Below the pieces are notes generated by a model, which had not been told where the DNA came from, ran no database searches, and saw only the letters and a list, made by a program, of their open reading frames with translations. Position numbers and translations under genes: made by a program. From NCBI GenBank assembly GCA_023101885.1, contig JALPQD010000402.1, positions 389,017-453,016 on the forward strand: a stretch of 64,000 bases of DNA. Reading direction: 5' to 3'. The stretch's first letter is position 1; each line of letters begins with the position of its first letter. Source of the stretch: Typhlomys cinereus (lineage: Eukaryota > Chordata > Mammalia > Rodentia > Platacanthomyidae). This document shows, piece after piece, positions 43,925 to 57,293 of this stretch.

Positions 43925-45614
43925 CAGAACTTACCTTAATTGAATCAGGAAGTGGTAAATTATTTAAATACTCCTATAACATATGAGGAAATCGAGGAAG
44001 TAATCTCGAATCTTCACACCAAGAAATGTCCTGGACCAGATGGATTCAGCACAGCGTTCTACCAGACATTTAAGGAGCTAATAACACCAATATTCCTTAA
44101 ACTGTTCCATCAAATAACAAAGAAATGAAGAGTACCAAATTCCTTCTATAAAGCTAATATTGTTTTAATCCCAAAACCGAATAAAGATACACTTAAAAAA
44201 GAAAACTATAGGCCAATCTCTCTGCTGAACACAGATGCAAAGATTCCCAACAAAGTCTTAGCAAATCGGATTCAAAAACATATCAAGAAGACCATTCACG
44301 AGGATAAAGTAAGCTTTATCCCAGGTACTCAAAGTCGGTTCAACATACGCAAATCAATAAAGGTAATCCACCATATAAACCAGTCTAAAATCCAAGACCA
44401 CTTGATACTCTCGATAGATGCAGAAAAAGCTTTTAACAAGATCCAACAGCATTTTCTGATCAAAACCCTAGAGACAGATGGAATGGAACGAACCTTTATC
44501 AATATAATAAGCATTGCCACTTCAATCAAGAACTAGACAAGGCTGTCTACTCTCACCACTTCTATTCAATATTGTATTTGAAGTCTTAGCTGAAGCAATA
44601 AGACAAGAAAGGGACATAAAAGGTATTCAAATTGGCAAGGAAGAAGTCAAGTTATCCCTATTTGCAGAAGACATGATACTATACCTGAGTGATCCCAAAA
44701 ACTCCACCAGGAAGCTCATGGAACTAATACAGAAGTTCAGCAGGGCGGCAGGATACAAAATAAATGTAAAAAAAATCAGCGGTCTTCCTATATGGCCAGA
44801 ATGAATGAAGTGAAAAAGCCCTGACAGAAACAATCCCATTTACTATAGCCACTAAAAAATGAAATACCTTGGTATAAACCTAAACAAGGAAGTAAGAGAC
44901 CTTTATAATGAAAACTTTAAACCCTAAAGAAAGAAATTGCGGAAGACATCAGAAGGTGGAAAGACCTCCCATGTTCCTGGATTGGCAGAATCAATATCAC
45001 AAAAATGACCATCCTACCAAATGCAATATACAGATTCAATGCTATACCAATTAAAATTCCAAAGCAATTCTTTAAAGAAGTTGACCAAACAATCTCAAAA
45101 TTCATATGGAGACACAAAAGATCCAGGATAGCAAAAACAATCCTGAGTAACAAAAACACTGCTAGAGGTATCACCATACCAAACATTAGTCTATACTACA
45201 AATCCATACTTGTAAAAACAGCCTGGTATTGGCTCCAAAATAGACACACAGATCAATGGATAAGGGTTGAAGACCCAGACACAAGCCCACACAACTATCG
45301 CCATTTGATCTTTGACAAAGGGGCCCAAAAAATCCAATGGAAAAAAAACAGCATCTTCAACAAATGGTGCTGGCAAAACTGGATATCCACATGCAGAAGA
45401 TAAAAACTGGACTTGTACTTGTCACCATGTACAAGAATTAATTCCAAATGGATTGAGGACCTCGATATAAGGCCAGAGACTATAAAACCATAGCTGAAAG
45501 GATAGGGAACTCCCTTGAGCTAATTGGGCTAAGCCAAAAGTTCCTAAAGGGACATCCAATAGCACAGTCACTACAACCAACACTAAACAGATGGGATCTT
45601 GTGAAATTAAAGAG
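43925..45614 (+). mobile_element. L1-e: ORF2 fragment truncated at both ends
   Basis: ORF2 only, from just before the RT domain ([20 protein letters not shown]) to the region after it ([29 protein letters not shown], up to ctt gtg aaa tta aag agc). The polymerase motif is FAED (44661-44672) instead of FADD, a change of a catalytic aspartate. There are stops and shifts at about 44126, 44460-44510, 44800 and 44930. It ends exactly where the 5' UTR of L1-f begins, and the rest of L1-e is not found after L1-f. Confidence 0.85.
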
Positions 45615-46000
45615 CTGCCCTTTATCCCACCCCGGTCCGCCGGTCTGGACATGCGCGCGCGGTCCAGCCGGGCCTCACCTCTCGACCTAGGTAAGCTCCG
45701 CCCGCGTCCGCCCACCAGAGCCCCAGGTCAGCCAAAAGTGACCCGGCTCCGACCCCACTAACCAGCCGGAGCCGCGCGCAGGGCCGAGGGACGAGGAGGA
45801 CCTCCCCCTGCGCCTGGGACCCGCCCCAGCTCCCCTCGGGTTAAATAGCTCCATGTCAACGCCCCCATCCTCCCTTTCCCAACCAGATCCCCCAGTCGGG
45901 ACAGGCGCGCTGTCCAGCTGGGCCTCACCTGTGACCTAGGTAAGCTCTGTCCCTGCCCACCCCCAGAACACCAGGCCAAATAATTCAGTTTAGTGAAATT
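45615..46000 (+). promoter_or_regulatory. L1-f 5' UTR: type A promoter monomers
   Basis: GC-rich, with cctcacct...gacctaggtaagctc at 45672-45697 and again at about 45922-45946 (period about 249 bp). Each monomer includes gggttaaatag-like sequence and a splice-donor-like ctag/gtaagc (GT at 45691-45692 and 45940-45941). RNA polymerase II promoter activity is expected from the family, not shown. Confidence 0.75.
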
Positions 46001-46023
46001 GAAAGATCTTAAGAGTTAAAACA

Positions 46024-47091
46024 TCAACGCCAAAGTCAAAGTGCAAATCCATGAGAAGCAACACTCAAGTAAACAAATTTCCCAGTGAAGGAATTAATCC
46101 CATAATGTTAGATTCCAACCAGAACAAACTCACGGAAAAAAGCCAAGAAAGCCTGACCCAGGATAACGATTTTCAAAATATGATCATTACCATGTTCAAT
46201 ACTACAAAAGAGGAAATCCGGGAGAAATTACATAATCGAATCAATCGCTTTGAAGAGGAACACAAAAGACAATTGGAGGAGTTGAGAAAAACAGTGAAAG
46301 AAACAAAAACTGGCATAGAGCAGTTAAAACAGACTCAAGCAGAGTTTAAAACTGAGCTACAAGAGAAGTTATCTTCAACCCAGAACTCCACAGAGAGTCT
46401 TATCAACAGAACTAACGAAGCAGAAAATAGAATTTCAGACCTTGAAGATAAAGTGGGAGTACTAACCAGCTCAATGGAAGAGGTTGTTAAAGCCAAAAAG
46501 ATACTTGAGAGAAATATCCAAGAGATATGAGACATCCTGAAGAAGCCTAACATGCGTATTCATGGAATACTAGAGCAAGAATCTCAAAATACCACCCCTG
46601 AGGAAATTTTTCAAACGATCATCAAGGAAAACTTTCCTCATCTAAAAAAAGAGAGGCCCATCCATATACAAGAGGCATTCCATACCCCAAAGAGATATGA
46701 CAAAAACAGAAGCTTGCCACGGCAAATAATAGTTAAAACACTCCACATTCAAGATAAAGAACTGGTGCTGAGAGCTTCAAGGGAGACAAAACAAGTCACT
46801 TTTAAAGGTAAACCTACTAAAATAACAAATGACTTCTCAGTCAAAACAGTAAAAACAAGAAGAGCTTGGAGAGACATACTTGAAGTATTGAATGAGCAAA
46901 AATGTCAACCCAAGCTGATTTACCCTGCAAAACTATCAGTCATGATCGAGGGAGAAAGAAAAATCTTCCAGCACAAAGACAACTTGAAGGGATACATGTC
47001 CACCAAACCAGGCCTTCAAAAAATGCTAGAAATGATGCCCAAGCGTGAAGAAAAAAACAGGCATATCCAGGAGAACAGAAGGCAAATATAA
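46024..47091 (+). pseudogene. L1-f ORF1, start lost and one stop
   Basis: The usual ATG before CCAAAG reads ACG at about 46028; the next Met is 46051. The coiled-coil part is open to 46530, where TGG has become TGA (after NIQEI). It resumes to the normal end at 47091 with the RRM and C-terminal domain (FQHKDNLKGYMSTKPGLQKM). These two point changes are the only lesions seen. Confidence 0.9.
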
Positions 47092-47141
47092 CACCATTAA
47101 AAGCGAAACAATATACGTATAAAAACTACTAAACATAATAA

Positions 47142-50100
47142 ATGTCTGGAATTAAAAATAGTTTCTCCATTATAACACTAAATGTTGATGGAATTAACTC
47201 ACTGATCAAGAGACACAGATTAAAAACTTGGATTAAAAATCACAATCCATCAATCTGCTGCCTGCAGGAAACCCATCTCACCACAAAAAACAGGCACGCT
47301 CTAAAAATAAAAGGCAGGTCAACAATTCTACAAGCAAATGGAAGCAGAAAACAGGCAGGGGTAGCCATTATGCTTTCAGACAAAGTGGACTTCAAACCAA
47401 AGAAAATTATAAGAGACACAGATGGATACTACATTTTAGTCACAGGTACAATTCACCAGGAAGACTTCACAATCCTGAACATTTATGCACCCAATACGGT
47501 GCACATTCATTAAGAAAACCCTACAGCGCCTAAAGCAAGAAATCAACCCCCAAACGATAATTCTTGGGGACTTCAACACCGCCCTCTCAACATGGGATAG
47601 ATCAACAGGTCAAAAGCTTAACAGAGACACTTCGGAACTTAATCAAACCCTGAAAGAAATGGACCTTACAGATCTCTATCGAACTTTTCACCCACGCATG
47701 AAAGAATATACATTTTTCTCAGGAGCACACGGAACTTTCTCCAAAATAGATCACATATTGGGCCACAAAACGAATCTACACATATACAAAAAAGTTGAAA
47801 TTCTAACCTGTGCCCTGTCAGACCAACACGGCCTAAAGCTGGACATCCACAACACAACAAACAAGAGAAAATACACTAACTCCTGGAAACTTAACAATAT
47901 GATGCTGAATGAGAACTGGATTCAGGAAGAAATTAAAAAGGAAATTCAAGATTTCCTGAAAGTGAATGATAACGAAAATACAACTTACCAAAATCTCTGG
48001 GACACAATAAAAGCTGTTCTAAGAGGTAAGTTCATAGCTCTTAATGCCTACATCAAAAAAATGGAAATATCAGAAATAGACAACTTAACAATGCAGCTTA
48101 AAGCTTTAGAGAAACTAGAGCAATCTGATCCCAAAAGTAGTAGAAGAGAGGAGATTAGCAAAATAAGGGGAGGAATATCTGAAATCGAGATTAAGAAAAC
48201 GATAGAAAAAATCAACCAGTCAAAAGGCTGGTTCTTTGAAAAAATCAATAATATTGATAAACCCCTAGCTAAATTAACCAAAAGCAAAAGACAGAAAACC
48301 CAAATTAACAAAATTAGAAATGAACATGGAGTTATCACTACTGATACCCAAGAATCCCAGAGAATTATAACATCATATTTCAAAAACTTATACTCTGTGA
48401 AGTTTGACAACACAAAAGAGATGGATGAATTCCTAAGTAAACACAACTTACCTAAATTGAATCAGGAAGTTGTGAATTATTTAAATAGTCCTATAACATA
48501 TAAGGAAATTGAGGAAGTAATCTAAAATCTTCCCACCAAAAAATGTCCTGGACCAGATGGATTCAGCACAGAGTTCTACCAGACATTTAAGGAGTTAATA
48601 ACAATACTCTTTAAACTGTTCCATCAAACAGCAAAGAAAGGAACACTACCAAATTCCTTCTATGAAGCTAATATCGTCTTAATCCCAAAACCTAATAAAG
48701 ACTCCCTTAAAAAAGAAAACTATAGGCTGATCTCTCTGATGAACACAGACGCAAAGATTCTCAACAAAGTCTTAGCAAATCGCATTCAAAAACATATCAA
48801 AAAGGTCATTCACAGGGACCAAGTAGGCTTCAACCCTGGCACACAAGGGTGGTTCAACATACGCGAATCAATAAATGTAATTCATCATGTAAACCAGTCC
48901 AAAGTCCAAGACCACATGATACTCTCGATAGATGCAGAAAAAGCCTTTGACAAGATCCAACAGCCTTTTATGATCAAAACGCTAGAGACAGTAGGAATGG
49001 AAGGAACCTTTATCAATATAATAAAAGCTGTATAAAACAAGCCCACAGCAAGGATTGTGCTCAATGGGGAACAATTGGAAGCATTCCCACTTCGATCAGG
49101 AACTAGACAAGGCTGTCCACTCTCACCACTTCTATTCAATATCGTACTTGAAGTCTTAGCTGAAGCCATAAGACAAGAAAGGTACATAAAAGGGATTCAA
49201 ATCAGCAAGGAAGAAGTCAAACTATCTCTATTTGCAGATGACATGATCTTATACCTGAGGGATCCCAAAAACTCCACCAGGAAGCTCCTGGAACTAATTG
49301 AGAAGTTCAGCAGGGTGGCAGGATACAAAACAAATGTGCAAAAATCAGAAGCCTTCCTATACGCCCAGAATGAAAGAAGTGAAAAAGCCTTGAGAGAAAC
49401 AATCCCATTTACTGTAAACCTTAAAAAATGAAATACCTTGGTATAAACCTAACCAGGGAGGTAAAAGACCTTCACAATGAAAACTTTAAAACCCTGAAGA
49501 AAGAAATTGCAGAAGACACCAGAAGGTGGAAAGACCTCCCATGTTCCTGGATTGGCAGAATCAACATTGTAAAAATGACCATCCTACCAAAGGCAATATA
49601 CAAATTCAATGCTATACCAATTAAAATCCCAAAGCAATTCTTTAAAGAAGTGGACCACATAATCTCAAAATTCATATGGAGGCACAAAAGACCCAGGATA
49701 GCAAAGACAATCCTGAGTAACAAAATCACTGCTGAAGGTATTACCATACCAAACCTTAGTCTACACTACAAATCCATAGTTATAAAAACAGCCTGGTACT
49801 GGCTCCAAAATAGACACACAGATCAATGGATAAGGGTTGAAGATCCAGACATAAGCCCACAAAAATACAGCCATTTGGTCTTTGACAAAGGGGCCCAAAG
49901 AATCCAATGGAAAAAGAACAGCATCTTCAACAAATGGTGCTGGCAAAACTGGATCTACACATGCAGAAGATTAAAGCTGGACCTGTACTTGTCACCATGT
50001 ACAAGACTTAATTCCAAATGGATCAAGGACCTTGATATAAGGCCAGACACAATAAAAATCATAGTTGAAAGGATAGGGAACTCCCTTGAGCTGATTGGGC

Positions 50101-50955
50101 TAGGCCAACATTTCCTAAACAGACATCCAATGGCACAGTCACTGCTACCAACTCTCAACAGTTGGGATCTTGTGCAATTAAAGAGCTTCTGTTCAGATAA
50201 AGAGATTGTCACACGAGCTCAAAGGAAACCCACAGAATGGGAGAAAATCTTCACTAACCACATATCTGATAGAGCTCTACTGTCCAGAGTGCACAAAGAC
50301 ATTAGAAAATTAAACACCAAGGAAACCAATGGCCCAATTAAAAAATGGGCCCTGGAACTTAAAAGAAATTTTACCAGAGATGAAATTAAAATGTCTAACA
50401 AATATCTTTAAAAATGCTCCACTTCTTTCGCCATCAGGGAAATGCAAATCAAAACTTCCCTGAGATATCATCTCACCCTGGTCAGGATGGCAAAAATCCA
50501 CAATACAAACAACACCAACTGCTGGAGAGGATGTGGAGAGAGGGGAACTCTGCTACATTGCTGGTGGGAATGCAGGCTCATACAGCCATTCTGGCGAGCC
50601 GTCTGGAGATTCTTAAAGAAATTAAAGATTGAAATGCCATATGACCCTGCTATTCCACTTTTGGGAATAACCCCCCATGCAGCAGAGTTTGCCTCGATAG
50701 CACAAGCACGACTATGTTCATAGCAGCACTGTTTACAATAGCAAAGTCATGGAATCAGCCTAAATGTCCAACAGTTGACGAGTGGATAAGGAAACTGTGG
50801 TACATCTATACAATGGAGTACTACTTAGCCATCAAAAATGATGAATTACTGGAATTTGCCGGGAAATGGATGTCATTAGAAACAATTATATTAAGTGAAG
50901 TATCCCAATCCTAGAAAGTTAAGCACCATATGTACTCCCTAATAGGTGGCTCCTA
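47142..50955 (+). pseudogene. L1-f ORF2, broken in about eight places
   Basis: Endonuclease start MSGIKNSFSIITLNVDG; frameshift at about 47497 (small deletion at NTG); open 47485-48525; stop in the pre-RT region (48523-48525); small deletion near 48603; stop at 49033-49035. The FADD active site is intact at 49231-49242. Frameshift at about 49425; long open part 49428-50411; then broken C-terminal pieces to 50914. The usual ORF2p length would be about 1270 residues. Confidence 0.9.
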
Positions 50956-52003
50956 GTACCAAACTCACCCAGCCCACATTGAGACACTCAAAGGTAAACC
51001 TATGTAATACAGCAATTTCAAGGATTGTGAACAAGAGGGATGGGGTTGGAGGGCCACACCAGACACAAGGAGAGAGGGGACCATGTTAAAGCAGAGAAAA
51101 TAGGCCTCCAAGGAATGCAAGTAAGTAATGTGACACCTGGTTAAGTTCACAGACGTTCGTTCCTGATCATGTACAACTGAGGGGGTATGATCTCGCACAT
51201 AGTCTGGCAGATGAAAGGTGATCATTTTGCAAATGGGTGACTGACCCCTCCCCCACTGAGGTTTCCTGCTTTTATTACATCTACCCTTGAATGTGCTATT
51301 ATAACAAGACTCCAGTTTAACAGTTTTTTGACTCTGACCAGGGGTTGACATACAGTGGCCATCAGGATGGAGTGAAGGGCATTGCAGGAGCAGCAAAACT
51401 GCAAAAGAAAATCAACAAACCACAATCCAGAACTTCAGAGACTCTATATCAACCACATAGAACTAAGCCAGCCTAATCTCCTCCCATCAGGAAGCTCAGG
51501 GACATTTGCAGAAGAGGGGGCGGTAAGATTGTAAGAGCAAAAGGATGGGAGGAGCAATGATCGGAAGATTCTTTACACTAGTTAAGGCTGAAGCAATCAT
51601 AATAGGACTTTACATGCCCTGCGCAATGTCCAACACACTATTGACCTCACAAAGTCTAGCATCAGCTAAAGGCACCAAGATCCTTGGAGGCAAGGGATTG
51701 ACAGCCACAGTAGCATTCCTATGATTAAGGGGAACACGAGAAAGTTTTCAGGGAAATGCCACTGGGTCCTTGTATGTCATCGGAGAGGAGGACCAAGAGG
51801 AGAGTTAGGCATACACAATAAAGGACTCTCTGGGAATTGGGTGGCAGGCACTGGGAGACGGGGAGGGAGGGAAGGGGAGCAGGGGGTTCAGGGGGAGGAG
51901 GAAGGGAGAGGGGACTGGTCTACCTATTAAGTTTGTATGAGTGGAAATAATAATAAAAAATGTTAAAAAAATAAAATAAAATAAAATTTTAAAATTAAAA
52001 AAA

Positions 52004-52409
52004 AAGATGGAGAAGACCAACAATAAGCAAGTTATGCCACACAAATTTGGGCTGCAGTAACCTTCCAAAATCAAGGATAGATCACAGGCACTAGGATCCT
52101 TAGAGACAAGGGGATTAACAGTCACAATAGTATTCCCATACTAAAGGGGAGTCCAAGGAAGGGCTTTGGGCAATGCCACTGGGTCCTTACACCTCATTAG
52201 AGTGGAAAGCTCAGAGGGAAGTTTAACATTCACACTAAAGGATACTCCAGGGAATGGGAGGGGGGCCAGTTGAGGACACTGGGAAAAAGGGAGGGAGGGC
52301 GGTGAAAGTAAGGGCTAAAGGGGGGAAGGCTGCAACGGGGTCTGGAGAGGGGTGGAGGGAGAGAGGGGACCGGGGTACCTATTAAGCTTGTATGAAAATG
52401 TATAAAAAA
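52004..52409 (+). mobile_element. L1 3' UTR fragment, lineage A (old)
   Basis: From about ggatagatcacaggcactag through ctcattagagtggaaag and a G-rich block (52255-52370) to aagcttgtatg and an A-rich tail. It lies directly downstream of the tail of L1-f. Confidence 0.7.
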
Positions 52410-52850
52410 GGTACACATCTCTGTTACTGTAAACTAGAACAAGAACACCCCCTCTTAAAAAGGGGAAAAGGAAATAGATCAATAGGGAAGATAGCTAATA
52501 ATCCTACAGGTAGGAAGACTACATCAAACTGCACTGTAGGTAACTGTTGTTATACCCATAGAATAGGAACTTAAATGGAAATGTTTGGGTTTAGAATTGA
52601 ATGAGAGAAGGGAAATTCACACATCAGTGGGGTGGCTTGAAGTGAGGTAACTCAATATACCACAGAGGCCTGAGTCCCCACCGGAGTAGACAAGCCAGAG
52701 TGAACCCTGAGGTCCATACAAGCATGCAAGTGGAAGGGTGGGAAGGAGGGGATGATGAAAGGAGGGGAAGGAAAGGGAGGGAAGAGGGAGGGAGAGAAGC
52801 TGGCATGAATACTCAATATGTTTGTAAATGTAGAAACAAATGAACATGGG
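52410..52850 (+). mobile_element. Lineage B L1 3' end in duplicated segment, copy 2
   Basis: Counterpart of 34538-34972: it shares tctctgttactgtaaactag, the cccatagaataggaactta stretch, and the tail actcaatatgtttgtaa. Divergence between the copies looks like roughly 10 percent. Confidence 0.7.
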
Positions 52851-53192
52851 GAGAAAAGACTGCTTTCTTATAAAAAAAAAAGAAAGAAAATTTCCTTTAT
52901 GAATACCTAATTATACAAGCTCAATGGGTTGGTATCCTTGCCCCCCCAACCATATTAACTGAACCCATCATCCTCATACTATTGAAAACCTTCTTTCCTT
53001 CCAGTCTCCTTCCTACATTCATATCTATTTGTGGTCCGCTGAGTTTTGCTCTAACTTTAAGCATGCAGCACAACTTAATTACAAAGGACTACAGTGTTCA
53101 ATGTGTTTATCACTCTTCCCTGGTGCAGTTGAATCCTCAAGAAAACCAACTAGATACCACTGCTATCTCAGAGATACTAAAACATGCCTTTG

Positions 53193-54192
53193 TAATTGCA
53201 AAGATTATAAACAGGAAGGAAGAGGAGGGCCCTGCCAGAAACAAGGAGGGAGGGGACCATGCTACAGCAGAGAAAATAAGCCACCATCAAGTACTGCAAG
53301 TAAGTAATGAGACATCCGGTTAAGCTCACAAACTTTCCTTCCTGATCACTTGCAACTCATGGGGTTTAATCTCACCAGAACAGAAGGGCATAGAGTCTGG
53401 CAGATAGAAGGTAACCATCCTGCAAATGGAACACTGACCTCCCCCACTGTGGTCTCCTACTCTTATTCCATCTACCTTTGAATCTACTCTTATAATAAGA
53501 CTCTATTTTAACAGTCTTTTATCTCTGGCTAGGAAGTGACATTCAATACCCATCAAGGTGGAGCCAAGGGCGGTGCAGGAAAAGGAAAACTGGAAGAAAG
53601 AAAAAACCATACACCAGAACATCAGAGACCCTACATTAATCACCAGGAACCAGGTCAGCCTAATACCTCCCCATCCCAAAGCTCAAGGAAACTTGTGGAA
53701 GAGGGGGTGGTAAGATTGTAAGAGCCTAAAGATGGGTAGGACAACAATATGCAAGATACTCCATACAAGTAAGGGCCAAAGTAATCATAATAGGACTTTA
53801 CCTGTGCAATGACCAACATATCATTGACCCCCAAAGTCTAGCATGGATCACAGGCACTAGGATCCTTAGAAGCAAGGGATTAACAGACACAATAGTGTTC
53901 CTATACTAAAGGAGAACACAAAAAAGCTCTAGGCAATGCCACTGAGTCTTTACACCTCATCAGAGAGGAGGACCCAGAGGAAAGTTTGACATACACATTA
54001 AAGGATGCTTCAGCAATGGGAAGGAGGGGGCACTGGGAGAAAGGGAAGGAGGGGGGAAAGGAAGTGAAAAGAGGGGAGGGAACAAGGAGTTCCAGGGAGG
54101 GGTGGAGAGAGGGAGGGAAATGGGATACCTATCAAGTATGTATGAGAGGAATAAATAAATAAAAAAATTATAGAAAAAAAATAAAATAAAAT
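53193..54192 (+). mobile_element. L1 3' UTR (lineage A), with target duplication and a paralogous empty site
   Basis: Starts just after ORF2 in L1 terms (taattgcaaagattataaac) and runs through all landmarks to gtatgtatgag and an A-rich tail. Flanked by aaaacatgcctttg (53179-53192) and aaaacctgcctttg (54193-54206). The sequence without the insert exists at 35140-35175. Confidence 0.8.
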
Positions 54193-55220
54193 AAAACCTG
54201 CCTTTGCAACAGAAATAATAAGTGGAGCCTTTTTTTGTTCCTTCTGCCCGCCTGCCCGTCCAAGACGGGACTCACTCCCAGTCCATAGGTCCTCCATCCC
54301 AGGTGAGTTACCCAGCCCCCGGGTCGCCCCCTGTCCCAGCTCCTCCCACCAGCCAGCCCGGCCAACACCCAGGCTGCCTATGATTTGCCTGGCCCATGCC
54401 CCGGGTCCCAGCCCTTTTGTTCCACCTGCCGGCTCAACCAGGATGGGACTCGCTCAGGGGTCCTCCATCCCAGGTGAGTTACCCAGACCCCAGGATGCCC
54501 CTTGACACAGCTCCCCCACCGACTAGACCGGGCAACACACAGGCTGCCTCCAGTTCCCCTCACCACTTTTTTCTTCCTGCCTACCTGCCCGCCCAACCAG
54601 GACAGGACTTGCTCTGGGTTCTCCATCCCTGGAGCCTAGAGGGGCCACTAAGCCAAATCCCAGGTCCCAGGTGAAGAGTTCTGCCATCAACATCAGCCCC
54701 ACTGCCACTTGGAACCACCGGGACCCTCGCTCTTGGTCCACGGAGGACACACTGCTACTCAGAATTCAACAGAATCCAAAGAAAACCCAAGCACAGCTCT
54801 GAGGGATAAAGGCCATACATCTGAAGTCCGCTAAAATCATCCTATCATATGGGAGAGATTCTTCACATCCAGCCCAAAGATAAGTAAACCTCCTTTTTTT
54901 CACCTTACTGCTCCTTTTTAGTATTAATCACTGTAGATTAACTTTTCCATACAGCCACCCCAAAAATATATACAACTCCAGGGATTATACCATTCACCTT
55001 CACATATCACCAAGATACTAAATCATAAAAGTGCACTACCATACTAATATTCACCCCCTGTCCACTTAACCTCACTTAACTGATGTACTAACAGCCTAAT
55101 AGCCTCATCTAGGAAATAATACTAACAACAGACAAACAAAACCGAGAATAGTAATACCAACTAAATCAGTTCACTGAAAAGTACACAGAAACTGAAAGGT
55201 CTTAAGAGACAAAACAACAA

Positions 55221-56278
55221 TGCCCAAGTCAAAGTGCTGATCCATGAGAAATAAAACCCAGGAAGACAAATCTTCCACTGAAAGAATTAACCCCATAATG
55301 ATGGAATCCAACCAGAACAAATTCACAGATAATAACCAAGAAAGCCAGACCCAAGACAATGACTTTCAAAGTATGATCATTACTATGATTAATACTATTA
55401 AAGAGGAAATCTGAGAGGAGTTAAACAACCTCATCACCAATTTGAAGAGAAACACAACAGACACTTGGAGGAGTTGAGAAAAACAGTTCAAGAAACAAAA
55501 ATAGGCATAGAGCAGTTAAAACAGTCTCAGGCAGAGTTTAAAATCAAACTAAAAGACAAGTTATCTTCAACCCAGAACTCAAAAGAGAGTCTTATCAGCA
55601 GAACTAATAAAGCAGAAAATAGAATTTCAGATCTTAAAGACAAAGTGGGAGAATTAAACAACTCAATGGAAGAGGTTGATAAAGCCAAAAAGATACTTGA
55701 GAGAAATATTCAAGAGACATGGAACACCCCGAAGAAGCCTAACATGCACATTCATGGAATACCAGAGCAAGAATCCCAAAATACCACACCTGAGGAAATT
55801 TTTCAAATTATCATAAATGAAAACTTCCCTCAACTAAAGAACGAGAGACCCATTCAAATAAAAGAGACATTCCGCACCCCAAACAGATATGACCAAAATA
55901 GAAAATCGACACGACAAATAATAGTCAAAACACTCCACATTCAAGACAAAGAAAAGGTGCTGAGAGCTTCAAGAGAAAAAAAAAAGTCACATTTAAAGGT
56001 AAACCTATTAAAATAACAAATGACTTCTCAATGGAAACAGTAAAAGCAAGAAGAGCTTGGAGGGATGTACTTCAAGTATTAAATGAGCAAAAATGTCAAA
56101 CCAGACTGATATAACTAGCAAAACTGTACGTCATGATCAAGGAACAAAGAAAAGATTTCCAGCACAAAGACAACTTGAAAACTTACATGTCTACCAAACC
56201 AGGACTTCAAAAAATGCTAGAAATGATACTCAAGCTTGAAGAAAAAAATGAGCATATTGAGGACAGAAGGGAAGTATA
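55221..56278 (+). pseudogene. L1-g ORF1 remnant
   Basis: It starts MPKSKC with an immediate stop (TGA). It has another stop near 55411 and a frameshift near 55440, then is open 55465-56016 (coiled coil and RNA-binding part, ILERNIQETWN, FRTPNRYDQNRKS). A frameshift follows in an A run at about 55975-55985. The C-terminal part continues to about 56278. Confidence 0.85.
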
Positions 56279-56337
56279 ATAACAACAAAACCTAAATGAT
56301 AAAGAATACACTTACAAAAGCCACTAAACATAAAAAA

Positions 56338-57162
56338 GTCCAGAATTAAAAATAATTTCTCCATTATAACATTAAATGTCAATGGTATTAACTCATCGAT
56401 CAAGAGACATGGAATAAAAATTTGGATTAAAAAGCACAAACCATAAATCTGCTGCCTTTGGAAACTCATATCACCACAAAAGATAGGCACATCCTAAAAA
56501 TAAAAGTCTGGTCCAAAATTCTGCAAGTTAATGGAACCAGGAAACAGGCAGGGGTAGCCATTATGCTGTCAGAAAAAGGGAACTTCAAACCAAAAAAAAA
56601 ATCATAAGAGTCACAGATGGATACTACATTTTAGTCACAGGTACAATTCACCAGGAAGACTTCACAAGACTGAACATATATGCACCTAATACGGGCCACC
56701 CACATTCATTAAGTAAACCCTACAGCATCTAAAGCGAGAAATCAATCCCCAAAAAATAATTCTTGGGGATTTCAAAACCACCCTCTCAACATGGGATAGA
56801 TCAACAGGTCAAAAGCTTAACAGAGGAACTTTGGAACTCAACCAAACCCTTAAAGAAATGGACCTTACAGATCTCTATCAAATTTTTCATCCACGGCACC
56901 AAAGAATACACATTTTTCTCAGCAGCACACGGAACTTTCTCCAAAATAGATCATATATTGGGCCACAAAATGAATCTCCACACATACAAGAAAGTTGAAA
57001 TTCCAGCCTGTGCCCTATCAGACCATCACGGCCTAAAGCTGTACATTCACAACACAACAAACAACAGAAAACACAGTAATTCCTGGAAACTTAGCACTAT
57101 GATGCTCAATGAGAATGAGATTCAGGAAGAAATTAAAAAAGGAAATTCAAGATTTCCTGAAA
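56338..57162 (+). pseudogene. L1-g ORF2 remnant: damaged endonuclease domain
   Basis: The endonuclease reads in pieces ([29 protein letters not shown]) with several stops and shifts. It breaks off at 57162 within the linker between endonuclease and reverse transcriptase. Confidence 0.8.
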
Positions 57163-57262
57163 GTGGGCGGCGAGCTCCCAGGCCGACTGCGGCTTGGCCT
57201 GCGCCCACGGCCCGGACGACCCCAGCCCCCTCCGCGCCGCCCCGCCCCCGCCCAAGATGAGT

Positions 57263-57293
<31 letters not shown>

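Larger units (their letters stand above)
45615..51995 (+). mobile_element. L1-f: near full-length LINE-1, inactive
   Basis: Type A 5' UTR with about 1.4 monomers (45615-46000), ORF1 (46024-47091), ORF2 (47142-50914 and beyond), lineage A 3' UTR (50956-51960) and a long A/T tail. About ten lesions break the ORFs. Its ORF2 and 3' UTR are very close to those of L1-h although the 5' ends differ in type. Confidence 0.9.
54228..57162 (+). mobile_element. L1-g: type B L1, 3' part cut off by L1-h
   Basis: Three degenerate type B monomers (54235-54640, about 170 bp each, ccatcccaggtgagttaccc at 54294 and 54466), then the type B leader (54747-55215), ORF1, and the start of ORF2. ORF2 stops at gatttcctgaaagtg where the 5' UTR of L1-h begins. 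It is the most decayed of the ORF-bearing type B copies. Confidence 0.85.

Noticed and set aside
53092..53192. Continuous old L1 from 53092 to 54192
   Set aside because: The repeat aaaac.tgcctttg on both sides of 53193-54192 and the uninterrupted paralogue at 35140-35175 fit an insertion at 53193 better.
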